DNA of 64,000 nucleotides from Azospirillum oleiclasticum (GTDB lineage: Bacteria > Pseudomonadota > Alphaproteobacteria > Azospirillales > Azospirillaceae), in assembly GCF_013423485.1 (NCBI RefSeq), contig NZ_JABFFR010000023.1:186001-250000 (forward strand), in the 5' to 3' direction. The notes beneath the pieces are model-generated. The model worked only from the letters and a program-made list of their open reading frames with translations. It made no database searches and was not told where the DNA came from. The position numbers and the translations under genes are program-made. Below are positions 23,755 through 32,519 of the stretch, one piece after another. Each line of letters begins with the position of its first letter. Within the stretch, counting starts at the first letter, position 1.

Positions 23755-24284
23755 CCCTTCCGCAGCTCCTTGACGAGGGGCAGGATGTCGCGCTCCACCA
23801 CCTCGGGCGACAGCGGGCCGACGTGCTTGTAGCGGATGCGCCCCTGGCGGTCGATCAGGAAGGTCTCCGGCACGCCGTAGACGCCCCAGTCGATGGACAC
23901 ACGGCCGTCCAGATCCTGGCCGATGCCGGCGTAGGGATCGCCGTTGCGCTTCAGCCAGGCGATGGCGTCCTCCGCCTTGTCCTTGTGGTTGATGGCGCGC
24001 ACGGGAACCCCCTGCTCCCGCGACAGGCGGGTGATGACCGGGTGCTCGATCTTGCAGGGCACGCACCAGGAGGCGAAGACGTTGACCAGCTGCACATCGC
24101 CCTTCAGGTCGGCCGTCGCCAGCCCCTGCTTGTAGCCGGGCAGCGCCGGCAGCGCGAACTCCGGCACCGGCTTGTCGATCAGGACGGACGGGATCTCCCG
24201 CGGGTCGCGGTTGAAGCCCAGGTAGAAGGCCACCGCCACGCCGACGAACAGCAGCAGCGGCAGGATGAAGAGCAGGCGGCGCAT
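23751..24284 (-). CDS. ccmG: Thiol:disulfide oxidoreductase CcmG/DsbE
   Basis: 177-residue membrane-anchored thioredoxin. One N-terminal helix (LFILPLLLFVGVAVAFYLGF), then a periplasmic thioredoxin fold with active site WCVPC (Cys74, Cys77) in NVFASWCVPCKIEHP, the CcmG-type acidic/central insert around KAEDAIAWLKRNGDPYAGIG and the cis-Pro segment GVYGVPETFLIDRQG. It reduces CcmH or apocytochrome c. It lies 19 bp after ccmF and overlaps ccmH, matching the standard ccm order. Confidence 0.95.
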   Translation of the reverse strand: MRRLLFILPLLLFVGVAVAFYLGFNRDPREIPSVLIDKPVPEFALPALPGYKQGLATADLKGDVQLVNVFASWCVPCKIEHPVITRLSREQGVPVRAINHKDKAEDAIAWLKRNGDPYAGIGQDLDGRVSIDWGVYGVPETFLIDRQGRIRYKHVGPLSPEVVERDILPLVKELRKG

Positions 24285-24303
24285 CGACGGGTGTTCCTCG
24301 GGG

Positions 24304-26292
24304 CTATTCGGCGGGCTGCGCGGCCGGGGGTGGTGTCGCGCGGCGACGTTCGGGGGCTCCCACCCGCAGCCGCCGGTCGGTGAGGGACACGAGCCCGCCC
24401 GCCACCATGATCACCGCGCCGATCCAGATCCACGGCACCAGCGGGTGGTGGTAGAGGCGCACGGTCCAGGCCCCCGTCTGCCCCGGATCGCCGAGCGCGA
24501 TGTAGAGGTCGGAAACCCAGGTGGTGTGGATCGCCGCCTCGGTCGTGGTCATGCGCTGCACGTTGTAGCTGCGCCGCTCCGGAGTCAGAACCGCCACCGG
24601 CGCGCCGTCGCGGGTGATGCGGAAGCGGCCGACATCGGCGCTGTAATTGCCGGCCACCACCGCCGGGCGCAGGTCCTCGAACAGGATTTCGTAGCCGGCC
24701 AGGGTGGTGCGGTCGCCGGGCTTCATCGCCTTGATGTCCTCGGTCACCCAGGCGGAGGTGCCGGTCATGCCGAGAATGGCAATGCCGAGGCCGGCGTGCG
24801 CGATGGTCATGCCCCAGGCGGCGCGCGGCAGGCCGGCGGCGCGGGTCCAGCTGTCACGCAGCGGAATGCGGAACAGGCGCACCCGTTCGGCCACCTCCAC
24901 CGCCGAGCCTGCGATGGCCCAGATGCCGAGTCCGATGCCGACCAGCGCCAGCAGCGGGCCGCCGGTCAGCCACACGGTGACCAGCACCGACAGCAGCACC
25001 GCGGCCCCCGCCGCCCCCAGCCGGCCGAGCGCGCCGGGCAGGTCGCCGCGCTTCCAGGACAGCATGGGGCCGACCACCATGGCGGCGACCAGCGGGATCA
25101 TCAGCGGCAGGAACGTGGCGTTGAAGAAGGGCGGCCCCACCGACACCTTGCCGCCGCCGACGATGTCGAGGAACAGCGGGTAGAGCGTGCCGATGAAGAC
25201 GGTGGCCGTCGCCGTGGACAGCAGCAGGTTGTTGAGCACCAGCGCGCCTTCCCGGCTGACCGGGGCGAACAGGCCCCCGGTCTTCAGGCCGGGTGCCCGG
25301 ACGCCGTAGAGCAGCAGCGAGCCGCCGGTCGCCAGCAGCAGCAGCCCCAGGATGAAGACGCCGCGCGCCGGATCGACCGCGAAGGCGTGCACCGAGGTGA
25401 GGATGCCCGAGCGCACCAGGAAGGTGCCCATCAGCGACAGCGAGAAGGTGACGATGGCCAGCAGGATGGTCCAGGTCTTCAGCGCGTCGCGCTTCTCCAC
25501 CACGATGGCGGAGTGCAGCAGGGCGGTGCCGGCCAGCCACGGCATCAGCGAGGCGTTCTCCACCGGGTCCCAGTACCACCAGCCGCCCCAGCCCAGCTCG
25601 TAATAGGCCCACCAGGAGCCCATGGCGATGCCCATGGTCAGCGACGACCACGCCACCAGCGTCCACGGCCGCACCCAGCGTGCCCAGGCCGGATCCACCC
25701 GCCCCTCGATCAGCGCGCCGACCGCGAAGGAGAAGGCCATGGAGAAGCCGACATAGCCCAGATAGAGGAAGGGCGGGTGGAAGGCGAGGCCGGGGTCCTG
25801 CAGCAGCGGGTTCAGGTCGTTGCCGTCGGGCGGCGCCGGCACCACGCGGATGAAGGGGTTGGAGGTGATCAGGATGAACAGCAGGAAGCCCACCCCGATC
25901 ATGCCCTGCACCGACAGCACGCGGGCCTTCAGCGTCGGCGGCAGGTTGCGGCCGAACAGCGCCACCGCGGCCCCGAACACCGCCAGCATGGCGACCCACA
26001 GGATCATCGACCCCTCGTGGTTGCCCCACACGCCGGACAGCTTGTAGATCAGCGGCTTGGCCGAGTGGCTGTTCTGCACGACGTTGAGCACGCTGAAGTC
26101 GGACACCAGATAGGCCCAGGTCAGCGCCAGATAGGCGACGGTGATCAGCGCCAGCTGCGCCACCGCCGCCGGCCGCGCCACCGCCATCCAGGCGGCGTTC
26201 CCGGTGGCCGCACCCACCAACGGCAGGGTCGACTGCACCAGCGCCACGAACAGCGCCAGCACCAGCGCGTAATGGCCAAGCTCGGGGATCAC
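24304..26292 (-). CDS. ccmF: Haem lyase CcmF
   Basis: 662-residue polytopic inner-membrane protein that ligates haem from holo-CcmE to apocytochrome c. The WWD haem-handling domain is clear (GWGGWWYWDPVENASLMPWL), with the conserved periplasmic His regions (GVWGNHEGSMILWV and, later, LYHHPLVPWIWIG). About 14 membrane segments are visible. The start is a GTG with GGAG seven bases upstream. It sits between ccmE and ccmG. The opposite strand holds a 701-codon open frame, a GC-bias shadow. Confidence 0.95.
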   Translation of the reverse strand: MIPELGHYALVLALFVALVQSTLPLVGAATGNAAWMAVARPAAVAQLALITVAYLALTWAYLVSDFSVLNVVQNSHSAKPLIYKLSGVWGNHEGSMILWVAMLAVFGAAVALFGRNLPPTLKARVLSVQGMIGVGFLLFILITSNPFIRVVPAPPDGNDLNPLLQDPGLAFHPPFLYLGYVGFSMAFSFAVGALIEGRVDPAWARWVRPWTLVAWSSLTMGIAMGSWWAYYELGWGGWWYWDPVENASLMPWLAGTALLHSAIVVEKRDALKTWTILLAIVTFSLSLMGTFLVRSGILTSVHAFAVDPARGVFILGLLLLATGGSLLLYGVRAPGLKTGGLFAPVSREGALVLNNLLLSTATATVFIGTLYPLFLDIVGGGKVSVGPPFFNATFLPLMIPLVAAMVVGPMLSWKRGDLPGALGRLGAAGAAVLLSVLVTVWLTGGPLLALVGIGLGIWAIAGSAVEVAERVRLFRIPLRDSWTRAAGLPRAAWGMTIAHAGLGIAILGMTGTSAWVTEDIKAMKPGDRTTLAGYEILFEDLRPAVVAGNYSADVGRFRITRDGAPVAVLTPERRSYNVQRMTTTEAAIHTTWVSDLYIALGDPGQTGAWTVRLYHHPLVPWIWIGAVIMVAGGLVSLTDRRLRVGAPERRRATPPPAAQPAE

Positions 26293-26332
26293 GGGCGGTC
26301 TCCGGTAACGGCGCGTGCGGGCTGGGCGGGCG

Positions 26333-26797
26333 TCACGACCCAGGCACCAGCGTCTTCTGGGTGTCCTTGAAGTGCTCGGCGCGCTTCAGCGCATCGGCCA
26401 CTTCGGGGGGCATGTAGTTCTCGTCGTGCTTGGCCAGCACCTCGCGGGCGACGAACACGCCGTCGGGGCGCAGCCGCCCCTCCACCACCACGCCCTGGCC
26501 CTCGCGGAACAGGTCGGGGAGCTGGCCGGTGTAGGAGACGGGCACCGCGTGCGGGCCGTCCGACACCTTGAACAGCACGGTGATGCCGTCCGGGCGCCGC
26601 TCGACGCTGCCCTGCTCGACCAGCCCGCCGAGGCGGAAGTTGCGGTCGCGCACCTCGGCCGCCTTGGCCTGCAGGTCGGTGGGGCTGAAGAAGAAGACGA
26701 GGTTGTCCTGGAACGCGGTCAGCGTCAGGGCGGTCGCGGTCCCCAGCCCGAGCAGGGCGAGGCCCAGCATGTACAGGCGGCGCTTCTTTCTCGTCAT
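26333..26797 (-). CDS. ccmE: Haem chaperone CcmE
   Basis: 154-residue periplasmic haem chaperone. A basic N-terminus (MTRKKRRLYM) and one membrane helix anchor it; the OB-fold domain carries NFRLGGLVEQGSVERRPDG, the haem-binding histidine in LAKHDENYMPPEV (His124) and the nearby Tyr128. It receives haem from CcmC/CcmAB and passes it to CcmF. The start overlaps the end of ccmD by four bases. Confidence 0.95.
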   Translation of the reverse strand: MTRKKRRLYMLGLALLGLGTATALTLTAFQDNLVFFFSPTDLQAKAAEVRDRNFRLGGLVEQGSVERRPDGITVLFKVSDGPHAVPVSYTGQLPDLFREGQGVVVEGRLRPDGVFVAREVLAKHDENYMPPEVADALKRAEHFKDTQKTLVPGS

Positions 26798-27057
26798 CCT
26801 TCCACTCCCGCCGCCGGACGGCCGGCGGCGTCTCCGGTGCCGTTTCCAGTGTTGGCGCGGGGGCGGCGACGCGGGCGGGCACCCTCCAGCGCCTTCAGCG
26901 TGGTCTCCTGGCCGCGCAGGCCGCGGACGGAGGCGACCAGCAGCCCGATCAGCACCGCCGCCGCGATCCCGTAGGAGGGCCAGACATACCAGGCGTAGCC
27001 GCCCATCGCGAAGAATTCAGCCATCGGTCGGTCGCTCGTCCCCACTGCGTTCGTCAT
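26794..27057 (-). CDS. ccmD: Haem exporter protein CcmD
   Basis: 87-residue small membrane protein. One helix with the CcmD pattern FFAMGGYAWYVWPSYGIAAAVL is followed by a basic cytoplasmic segment (ALEGARPRRRPRA). CcmD joins CcmC and CcmE and aids release of holo-CcmE. The tail is longer than in E. coli (69 residues). The ATG at 27057 has GAGG seven bases before it; an internal ATG at 27024 (MAEFF) is an alternative. Confidence 0.88.
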   Translation of the reverse strand: MTNAVGTSDRPMAEFFAMGGYAWYVWPSYGIAAAVLIGLLVASVRGLRGQETTLKALEGARPRRRPRANTGNGTGDAAGRPAAGVEG

Positions 27058-27089
27058 GCGGCGCCCTCGTGGCGCCAATGTGGCAGCCG

Positions 27090-27809
27090 TCAGCCCTGCG
27101 CCTCGGACAGGCGCAGCGTCTGGATGCGGCGGGCGAGGATCTCCGCCTTCACCCGCAGCAGCACCACCGACACGAAATAGGTGGTGAAGGCCAGCGCCAT
27201 GACCAGCAAGGGCCACAGCATGGTGGAATCGATGGTCGGCCCACCCATGCGGATGACGCTGGAGGGCTGGTGCAGCGTGTTCCACCAGTCCACCGAGAAC
27301 TTGATGATCGGCACGTTGACGATGCCCACCAGCAGCAGCACGTTGCCCGCCTTGATCCCGCGCTCCGGGCTGTCGAAGGCGTTCACCAGCGCCATGTAGC
27401 CGAGATACAGGAAGAACAGGATCAGCACGCTGGTCAGCCGCGCGTCCCACACCCACCAGGTGCCCCACATCGGCGCACCCCACAGCGACCCGGTGATCAG
27501 GCACACCGCGGTGAAGCCCGCCCCGACGGGGGCGGCGGCCTTGGCGAACAGGTCGGCCAGCGGGTGTTTCCACACCAGCCCGACCGCCGCGGCGATCGCC
27601 ATGTTGGTGTAGACGAACAGGCTCATCCACGCCGCCGGCACATGGATGTACATGATCCGCACCGTGTCGCCCTGCTGGTAGTCGGGCGGCGATCCGAACA
27701 GGCTGAGATACAGCCCGACGATCAGCAGAACGACGGTGGCCCCCGCGCTCCACGGCAGAATGGCGGCCGACAGGCGCAGGAAGCGGGCGGGGTTGGCGAA
27801 ACGGTGCAT
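27090..27809 (-). CDS. ccmC: Haem export/ligation protein CcmC
   Basis: 239-residue inner-membrane protein with six helices and the WWD-type signature GAPMWGTWWVWDARLTS, flanked by the haem-axial His regions (IMYIHVPAAWMSLFVY and WWNTLHQPSSV). It loads haem onto CcmE. It is separated from ccmB by the SpoIIE-type regulator gene, unlike the usual ccmABC order. The ATG at 27809 gives the family length; the open frame extends upstream but without conserved residues, and the ribosome site is weak. Confidence 0.93.
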   Translation of the reverse strand: MHRFANPARFLRLSAAILPWSAGATVVLLIVGLYLSLFGSPPDYQQGDTVRIMYIHVPAAWMSLFVYTNMAIAAAVGLVWKHPLADLFAKAAAPVGAGFTAVCLITGSLWGAPMWGTWWVWDARLTSVLILFFLYLGYMALVNAFDSPERGIKAGNVLLLVGIVNVPIIKFSVDWWNTLHQPSSVIRMGGPTIDSTMLWPLLVMALAFTTYFVSVVLLRVKAEILARRIQTLRLSEAQG

Positions 27810-27967
27810 GACGGTACGGTCCAGGCGCGACGATCCGGAAGGCCGGCTTGCCGACGATATGGGTGATCCTACGGTCTTTGGCAGGGCTGTGCCTTGATCG
27901 AAGTCATAAGGCAAGACGATTCGTCGCAGCCCTTATTCCACCGGCCGCGCCCGATCCTACCAATGGC

Positions 27968-29170
27968 CTATTCCTCCCACCGCGCCGGGCGCCGCTCCAG
28001 CCACACCGCGGTCAGGTCGTCCTTCGGCGGGCGGGGGGACCGGGCGTAGAACCAGTCGAGCAGGCGGGGCAGCACCGGGTCGGCGCAGGGGGCGGACAGG
28101 ATCGCCTGGAACACCTCCGCGAACTCCCGTCGGCCCGACCGCCCCTTGGGCGCCGGCACCCCCTCGTAGAAGGCGTCGGAGTAGAGGAACAGGTAATGGC
28201 CGGGCGGGAAGGGCACCGTGGCCTCGCGGTAGCGCGCCTTCGGCGACAGCCCGACCGGCAGACCGGTGCCGTCCAGCCGCCGCAGCTCCCCCCCTGCCGC
28301 CCGGCCGAGAAAGGCGTCGGGTGCCGCCGCCGCCGCGTAGGACAGGGTGTCGGCGCGGGTGTCCACGACGGCCGCGAACATGGTGGCGAACTGCCCCTCC
28401 GGCAGGCGGCCGACCAGCGCGGCGTTGATCGCCCCCAGCAGCTCGGCCGGCCGGTGCCAGACCGGCGCCAGCAGGTCGGCCAGCAGCGTGTGCAGCCGCA
28501 CGGTGTTCAGCGCCGCCGACACGCCGTGGCCGGAGAAGTCGCAGATCAGCACCGCCAGGGCGCCATCCTCCAGCGCCCGCGCCGTCCAATAGTCGCCGCC
28601 GACCCGCGACGAGCTTTCGAAATGCGACGCCACCGTCACGCCGTGGCTGCGCTCCAGCGCGCGCAGGGCGTCGGCCCCCGGCAGCAGCGCCGTCTGCATG
28701 CGCTGCGCCTCCTTCAGGTCGGCGTCGATGCGCTTCAACTGGCGATCCAGCGTGCGGATGAGCACCCAGTTGGACAGGTGCACCTTGACCCGCGCCAGCA
28801 GCTCCAGCCGGTTGACGGGTTTGGAGATGAAGTCGGTGGCCCCGGCCATGAAGACCCGCCCGCGCATCTGCAGGTCGTCGGCCGCGGTCAGCACCAGGAC
28901 CGGCACGTCCATCCAGGCGGCTTCGGCGCGGAGCTGCTCCAGCACGCCGATGCCGTCCACCCGCGGCATCAGAAGGTCGAGCAGGATCAGGTCGGGGCGG
29001 AAGCTGCCGACCCGCTCCAGCGCCTCGTCGCCATCCTCGGCGAAGGCCACGGTCTCGAAGCCGACGCTCGCCAGCATGCCGCCGATCAGCGACCGCACCA
29101 GCGCCTGATCGTCCACCACGAGCACCCGCTGGTCCTTGAGCTGGTACCAGTCGAGTCCGATCGCCGCCAT
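27968..29170 (-). CDS. Response regulator with SpoIIE-type PP2C phosphatase output
   Basis: 400 residues. An N-terminal receiver domain with Asp20/Asp21, phospho-acceptor Asp65 in LILLDLLMPR and the conserved Lys in FISKPVNRLE; a coiled linker (LKRIDADLKEAQRMQTALLP); and a C-terminal SpoIIE/PP2C domain with ESSSRVGGDYWTA, AVLICDFSGHGVSAAL and a late segment PPKDDLTAVWLE holding metal-binding Asp residues. Such proteins dephosphorylate STAS antagonists in partner-switching circuits. It lies inside the ccm cluster between ccmB and ccmC, same strand, 85 bp after ccmB and about 160 bp before ccmC. GGGGGGAG precedes the ATG. An RsbW-like ATPase is encoded at 7210-7635. Confidence 0.92.
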   Translation of the reverse strand: MAAIGLDWYQLKDQRVLVVDDQALVRSLIGGMLASVGFETVAFAEDGDEALERVGSFRPDLILLDLLMPRVDGIGVLEQLRAEAAWMDVPVLVLTAADDLQMRGRVFMAGATDFISKPVNRLELLARVKVHLSNWVLIRTLDRQLKRIDADLKEAQRMQTALLPGADALRALERSHGVTVASHFESSSRVGGDYWTARALEDGALAVLICDFSGHGVSAALNTVRLHTLLADLLAPVWHRPAELLGAINAALVGRLPEGQFATMFAAVVDTRADTLSYAAAAAPDAFLGRAAGGELRRLDGTGLPVGLSPKARYREATVPFPPGHYLFLYSDAFYEGVPAPKGRSGRREFAEVFQAILSAPCADPVLPRLLDWFYARSPRPPKDDLTAVWLERRPARWEE

Positions 29171-29255
29171 GCTCCCCCCTCGACGCACGGTGTGCCGTCG
29201 CCACAACCCTAGCACGGCCGCGTGGGGAAAGTGTTACCTTGGATGATCGCTGCGG

Positions 29256-29921
29256 CTACTCCAGCGCCTGGCGCAGGGCCGCGGCCCCGGCCAGCGGGGC
29301 GAGCGGCAGGGCGGCGGCCAGCAGACCGGCCAGCAGCAGCAGGTGCGGGCGCGGCGACAGGGCGTTCAACGCCGCGTCGATGGCGCCGGCCCCGAAGATC
29401 AGCACAGGGATGTAGAGCGGCAGGATCAGCAGCGACAGCAGCACACCGCCGCGCCGTGCGCCAAGCGTCAGCGCCGCCCCGATGCTGCCGATCAGGCTGA
29501 GCGCCGGGGTGCCGATGGCGAGCGCCAGAACCAGCACGCCGAAGCCCGCCGCCTCCATGTTCAGCAGCAGCGCCAGGATGGGGGCTGCGACGATCAGCGG
29601 CACCCCCGTCACCAGCCAATGCGCCAGCGTCTTTGCCAGCACCACCGCTTCCATCGGGATGCGCGACAGGGCCAGCAGCTCCAGCGAGCCGTCCTCGTAA
29701 TCGGTGAGGAACAGCCGCTCCAGCGACAGCAGCGAGGCGAGCAGCGCCGCCACCCAGATCACCCCCGCCGCGATGCGGGCGAGGATGTTGGCCTCCGGCC
29801 CCACGCCGAAGGGGAACAGCACCACGCACAGCACGAAGAACATCACCGCGATGGTGGCGTCGGAGCCCTGCCGCAGGGCCAGCCGCAGGTCGCGGGCGAC
29901 GAGGCGCAGGAAACCCTTCAT
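29256..29921 (-). CDS. ccmB: Haem exporter permease CcmB
   Basis: 221-residue ABC-transporter membrane subunit with six helices. It begins GFLRLVARDLRLALRQGSDA as is typical and contains TDYEDGSLELLALSRIPMEAVVLAK (key part DYEDGSLELLALS), the family's most conserved stretch. With CcmA it forms the ATPase that releases holo-CcmE. Its ATG overlaps the stop of ccmA by four bases. Confidence 0.94.
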   Translation of the reverse strand: MKGFLRLVARDLRLALRQGSDATIAVMFFVLCVVLFPFGVGPEANILARIAAGVIWVAALLASLLSLERLFLTDYEDGSLELLALSRIPMEAVVLAKTLAHWLVTGVPLIVAAPILALLLNMEAAGFGVLVLALAIGTPALSLIGSIGAALTLGARRGGVLLSLLILPLYIPVLIFGAGAIDAALNALSPRPHLLLLAGLLAAALPLAPLAGAAALRQALE

Positions 29922-30601
29922 GCCGCGGCCTCCCCATCCCCGTTGGCGTCACTGTCAAGATCGACGTCGTCGCCGGTGGCCGGCGCGAAGTGGTCGAGGT
30001 GCAGTTCGGCCGCACCCGGCAGCGCGATGTCGGCGTGGGTGGACAGCGCCACCATGCCGCCGCCGGCCCTGTGCTCGGCCAGGATGCCCTCCAGCAGCCG
30101 CACCGCCGCCCGGTCCAGCGCCACCGTCGGCTCGTCCAGCAGCCACAGCGGGGCGGGGGCCGCCAGCACCCGCGCCAGCGTCAGCCGCCGCTTCTGCCCC
30201 GCCGACAGGTAGCGCCCGGGCACCCCCGCGATGTGCGGCACGCCCAGCCGCTCCAGCGCCGCCATGGCCGCTCCCGCCGGGTCGGCGGCCCCGCCGAGCG
30301 ACGCCCAGAAGCTCAGATTCTCCAGCGCCGTCAGCACCGGCTTCACCGCGTCCAGATGACCCACGTAATGAATCCGCCCGCCGTGCTGGTCGTCGTCTTC
30401 GGACGCGGCGTCGTCCCAGGCCAGCCGCCCGCGGAAGGGCCGCAGCAGCCCCGCCATCACCCGCAACAGGCTGGACTTGCCGCTGCCGTTGGGACCCAGC
30501 AGCAGCAGTGCGCCGCCCGACTCCACCCGGAAGTCCAGCCCGGTGAAGACCAGCCGGTCGCCGCGCAGGCAGGTGAGATCGGTTCCTGAAAACACGGGCA
30601 T
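29918..30601 (-). CDS. ccmA: Haem exporter ATP-binding subunit CcmA
   Basis: 227-residue ABC ATPase. Walker A GPNGSGKSS at 36-44, signature YLSAGQKRRLTLARVL, Walker B LWLLDEPTVALD and the switch His in ALSTHADIAL. It powers release of haem-loaded CcmE with CcmBC. It is the first gene of the cluster. The ATG at 30601 was preferred to a TTG four codons upstream. An acidic C-terminal tail (DDVDLDSDANGDGE) is unusual for the family but contains no motif. Confidence 0.93.
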   Translation of the reverse strand: MPVFSGTDLTCLRGDRLVFTGLDFRVESGGALLLLGPNGSGKSSLLRVMAGLLRPFRGRLAWDDAASEDDDQHGGRIHYVGHLDAVKPVLTALENLSFWASLGGAADPAGAAMAALERLGVPHIAGVPGRYLSAGQKRRLTLARVLAAPAPLWLLDEPTVALDRAAVRLLEGILAEHRAGGGMVALSTHADIALPGAAELHLDHFAPATGDDVDLDSDANGDGEAAA

Positions 30602-30884
30602 GCGGAAACGCAACAGATCCGGTGGGTGAAGGACGTAGGGTGCGACCTATAGCACAGCCCGCGCCGATGTCGCGGCCCGGATGTCGCGGACCTGATGCCA
30701 CGGATCGGAAAGCGTGGCTGGCCGGCCATCCGATGGCGGGAAATGACCCTTCTCTAATAAGGGGCATGGCCCGTCGGCCACGCCGATTCCGGGTAGAGCC
30801 GCATTCACCTGCGGTGGTTGTAAATTATCGTGATTACGCTTGTCCCGGTGAGCAGCTCAAGTTCATGCCGGAAGAATGGTGGCT

Positions 30885-32174
30885 ATGATGCGCAGTTCAC
30901 TGGCGAGTCCGGAATATCATGTTGGTATCGCGGGTGTCCGGGTGCGGGCGACCATGGCGGCTGTTGGCATGCTTTTGATATCGTTCGCATTGTCATTGCA
31001 GTTTTTTTACAAGATCGGAGAAATCGATCCGTTTGTGGTGATGAGCTGGACCTGGGACTACAGCCTGGGATTCGTCCGGCGTGGATTGCCGGGTGAGCTG
31101 TTGGACCTGCTGGCGGGCGGTGCGGGGAACGAGTACCGGAACCTCGTCGTGCTTTCCAGCGCCATGCTGGCGGTCCTCGTCCTCGCCTACGGCCTGTTCG
31201 TGACGTCGATTCTGCGGCACCGCCCCAGCGCACTGGTCCTGATCGTCGCGCTGGCCGGGGCGCTGCTCGAACCCGCCATTCCCATCTTCATCCGGATGTT
31301 CGGCCGGCCGGAGCAACTGTCGTTTCTGCTGTTTCTGCTGGCCTGCCACGCCGCTGTCGCCTGCGATCGTCGCTTGGCCTGCGCGGTGCTCGCGGCGGCC
31401 TGTTCGCTCGCCATGTTCATCCACGAGGGATTCCTGTTCTTCCACTTTCCGACGGCCCTCGGGGTGCTGGCGATGCGGCTGGACGCGGACGGAGGCTCCC
31501 CGCACCCGATCCGGCGATTCGCCGTCCCGCTCGCCGCGGCGGTGCCGATCCTGTGCTTTGCGGCCGTAGAGTGGCTGGGGAGTCCGTCGGTGCCCAAACC
31601 GGTATGGGATGCGCACTGGTTGTTCCGCACTCCCTATGCGCTGCACGAGAGCGGGAACAGTCTCGCCGTCCACCACCGCGGCCTTGCTGGCAACATCCGT
31701 TATACCCTGGGGAACTTCTGGCCGCTGGCCGCCGTCCTCAGCGTCCTGATCATCGGCGCGGCGACGGTGCTGGCCCGAACCCTGTGGTCGGCCATCGGAC
31801 GGATCGCGGTACCGCGCGCCGCCGCACTTTGCTTCGGCTCATGCTACACGCCGCTTCTGATGTTCGGCATCGGGGTCGATTACATCCGCTGGTCGTCCTT
31901 CACCGCCCTGAACATGCTCGTCGCCAGTCTCTGCCTGTTGCGCCTGTCGCCGGTGCCGGTTCTCGAGTCCGCGCTGACGCGGATATGCGAGCACGGCTTG
32001 CCCCGTCATGCGCTGAACGGGTTGGCATTCCTGTTCCTGCTGCTGACGCCCCTCGCATCGAACACGGGGCCGACGCGGCTGCCGGAGGCGTTCGGCTGTC
32101 TGTACAACCCGTCCGGAACCGGACTGACGGCGCCCCGGCACCCCGAATCCTGCTTGCGAACCGTGGGGCGATGA
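30885..32174 (+). CDS. Polytopic membrane protein, unknown function (EpsG/Wzy-like topology)
   Basis: About 430 residues with ten or more hydrophobic helices. A conserved-looking first periplasmic loop contains PFVVMSWTWDYSLGFVRRGLPGEL, and further loops contain FGRPEQLSFLLFLLACHAAVA and GIGVDYIRWSSFT. The arrangement resembles polysaccharide polymerase or glycosyltransferase-C-type membrane proteins, but no diagnostic motif is present, so no function is assigned. Starts at 30876, 30885 and 30888 are all in frame; 30885 has the best spacing to GGAAGA. The first 150 bases are less GC-rich than the neighbourhood. It diverges from ccmA and is followed by a hairpin cluster. Confidence 0.8.
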   Translation: MMRSSLASPEYHVGIAGVRVRATMAAVGMLLISFALSLQFFYKIGEIDPFVVMSWTWDYSLGFVRRGLPGELLDLLAGGAGNEYRNLVVLSSAMLAVLVLAYGLFVTSILRHRPSALVLIVALAGALLEPAIPIFIRMFGRPEQLSFLLFLLACHAAVACDRRLACAVLAAACSLAMFIHEGFLFFHFPTALGVLAMRLDADGGSPHPIRRFAVPLAAAVPILCFAAVEWLGSPSVPKPVWDAHWLFRTPYALHESGNSLAVHHRGLAGNIRYTLGNFWPLAAVLSVLIIGAATVLARTLWSAIGRIAVPRAAALCFGSCYTPLLMFGIGVDYIRWSSFTALNMLVASLCLLRLSPVPVLESALTRICEHGLPRHALNGLAFLFLLLTPLASNTGPTRLPEAFGCLYNPSGTGLTAPRHPESCLRTVGR

Positions 32175-32203
32175 TGAGGACGCGCCGCCGGGCGCACAAG
32201 GAA

Positions 32204-32235
32204 ACGGCCCCGCCGGGGGGCTCCGGCGGGGCCGT
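32204..32235 (+). terminator. Stem-loop after the 30885 membrane protein gene
   Basis: A perfect 13-bp stem ACGGCCCCGCCGG / CCGGCGGGGCCGT with a 6-base loop, 29 bp after the stop. No T-run follows, but two further hairpins (CAGCC/GGCTG at 32241-32257 and GGGCGCC/GGCGCCC at 32260-32282) stand directly behind it. Confidence 0.7.
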
Positions 32236-32519
32236 CCATCCAGCCGGGGCTTGGCTGGTGGGCGCCGGGGAAAAAGGCGCCCGGGTGCTCGGGGGATCCC
32301 GGAGGGGGCTCGGTCCCGTCCGGACCAGACGGACCATCCCTCTCCGTGGTGTCAGGGATAGGGTATAAAAGTGGCGAAAATGTGATCCATGGGGCCAATC
32401 ACTCGTTCGGATGCCTCTGCCCGTGCGGGTTGCGGACGGCGGGTGGCTCGGGCAGAAAGGGTGCGCTCCTGCAACCGCCCTCGGCAATCGCCCCGCAACC
32501 GACTGGATCCGCCGCCGCG
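32236..32519 (+). other. Leader region of the AspT/YidE-type transporter gene
   Basis: With the preceding hairpin, this forms a 345-bp gene-free stretch. It holds two more stem-loops (32241-32257, 32260-32282), an imperfect ATCCCT...AGGGAT inverted repeat near 32335-32360 and a TATAAA element at 32364-32369 that could be the minus-10 box of the downstream transporter gene. No gene was seen. Confidence 0.4.

Noticed and set aside
24265..26370. 701-codon plus-strand frame opposite ccmF
   Set aside because: His/Gln/Arg-rich shadow; ccmF on the other strand is certain.
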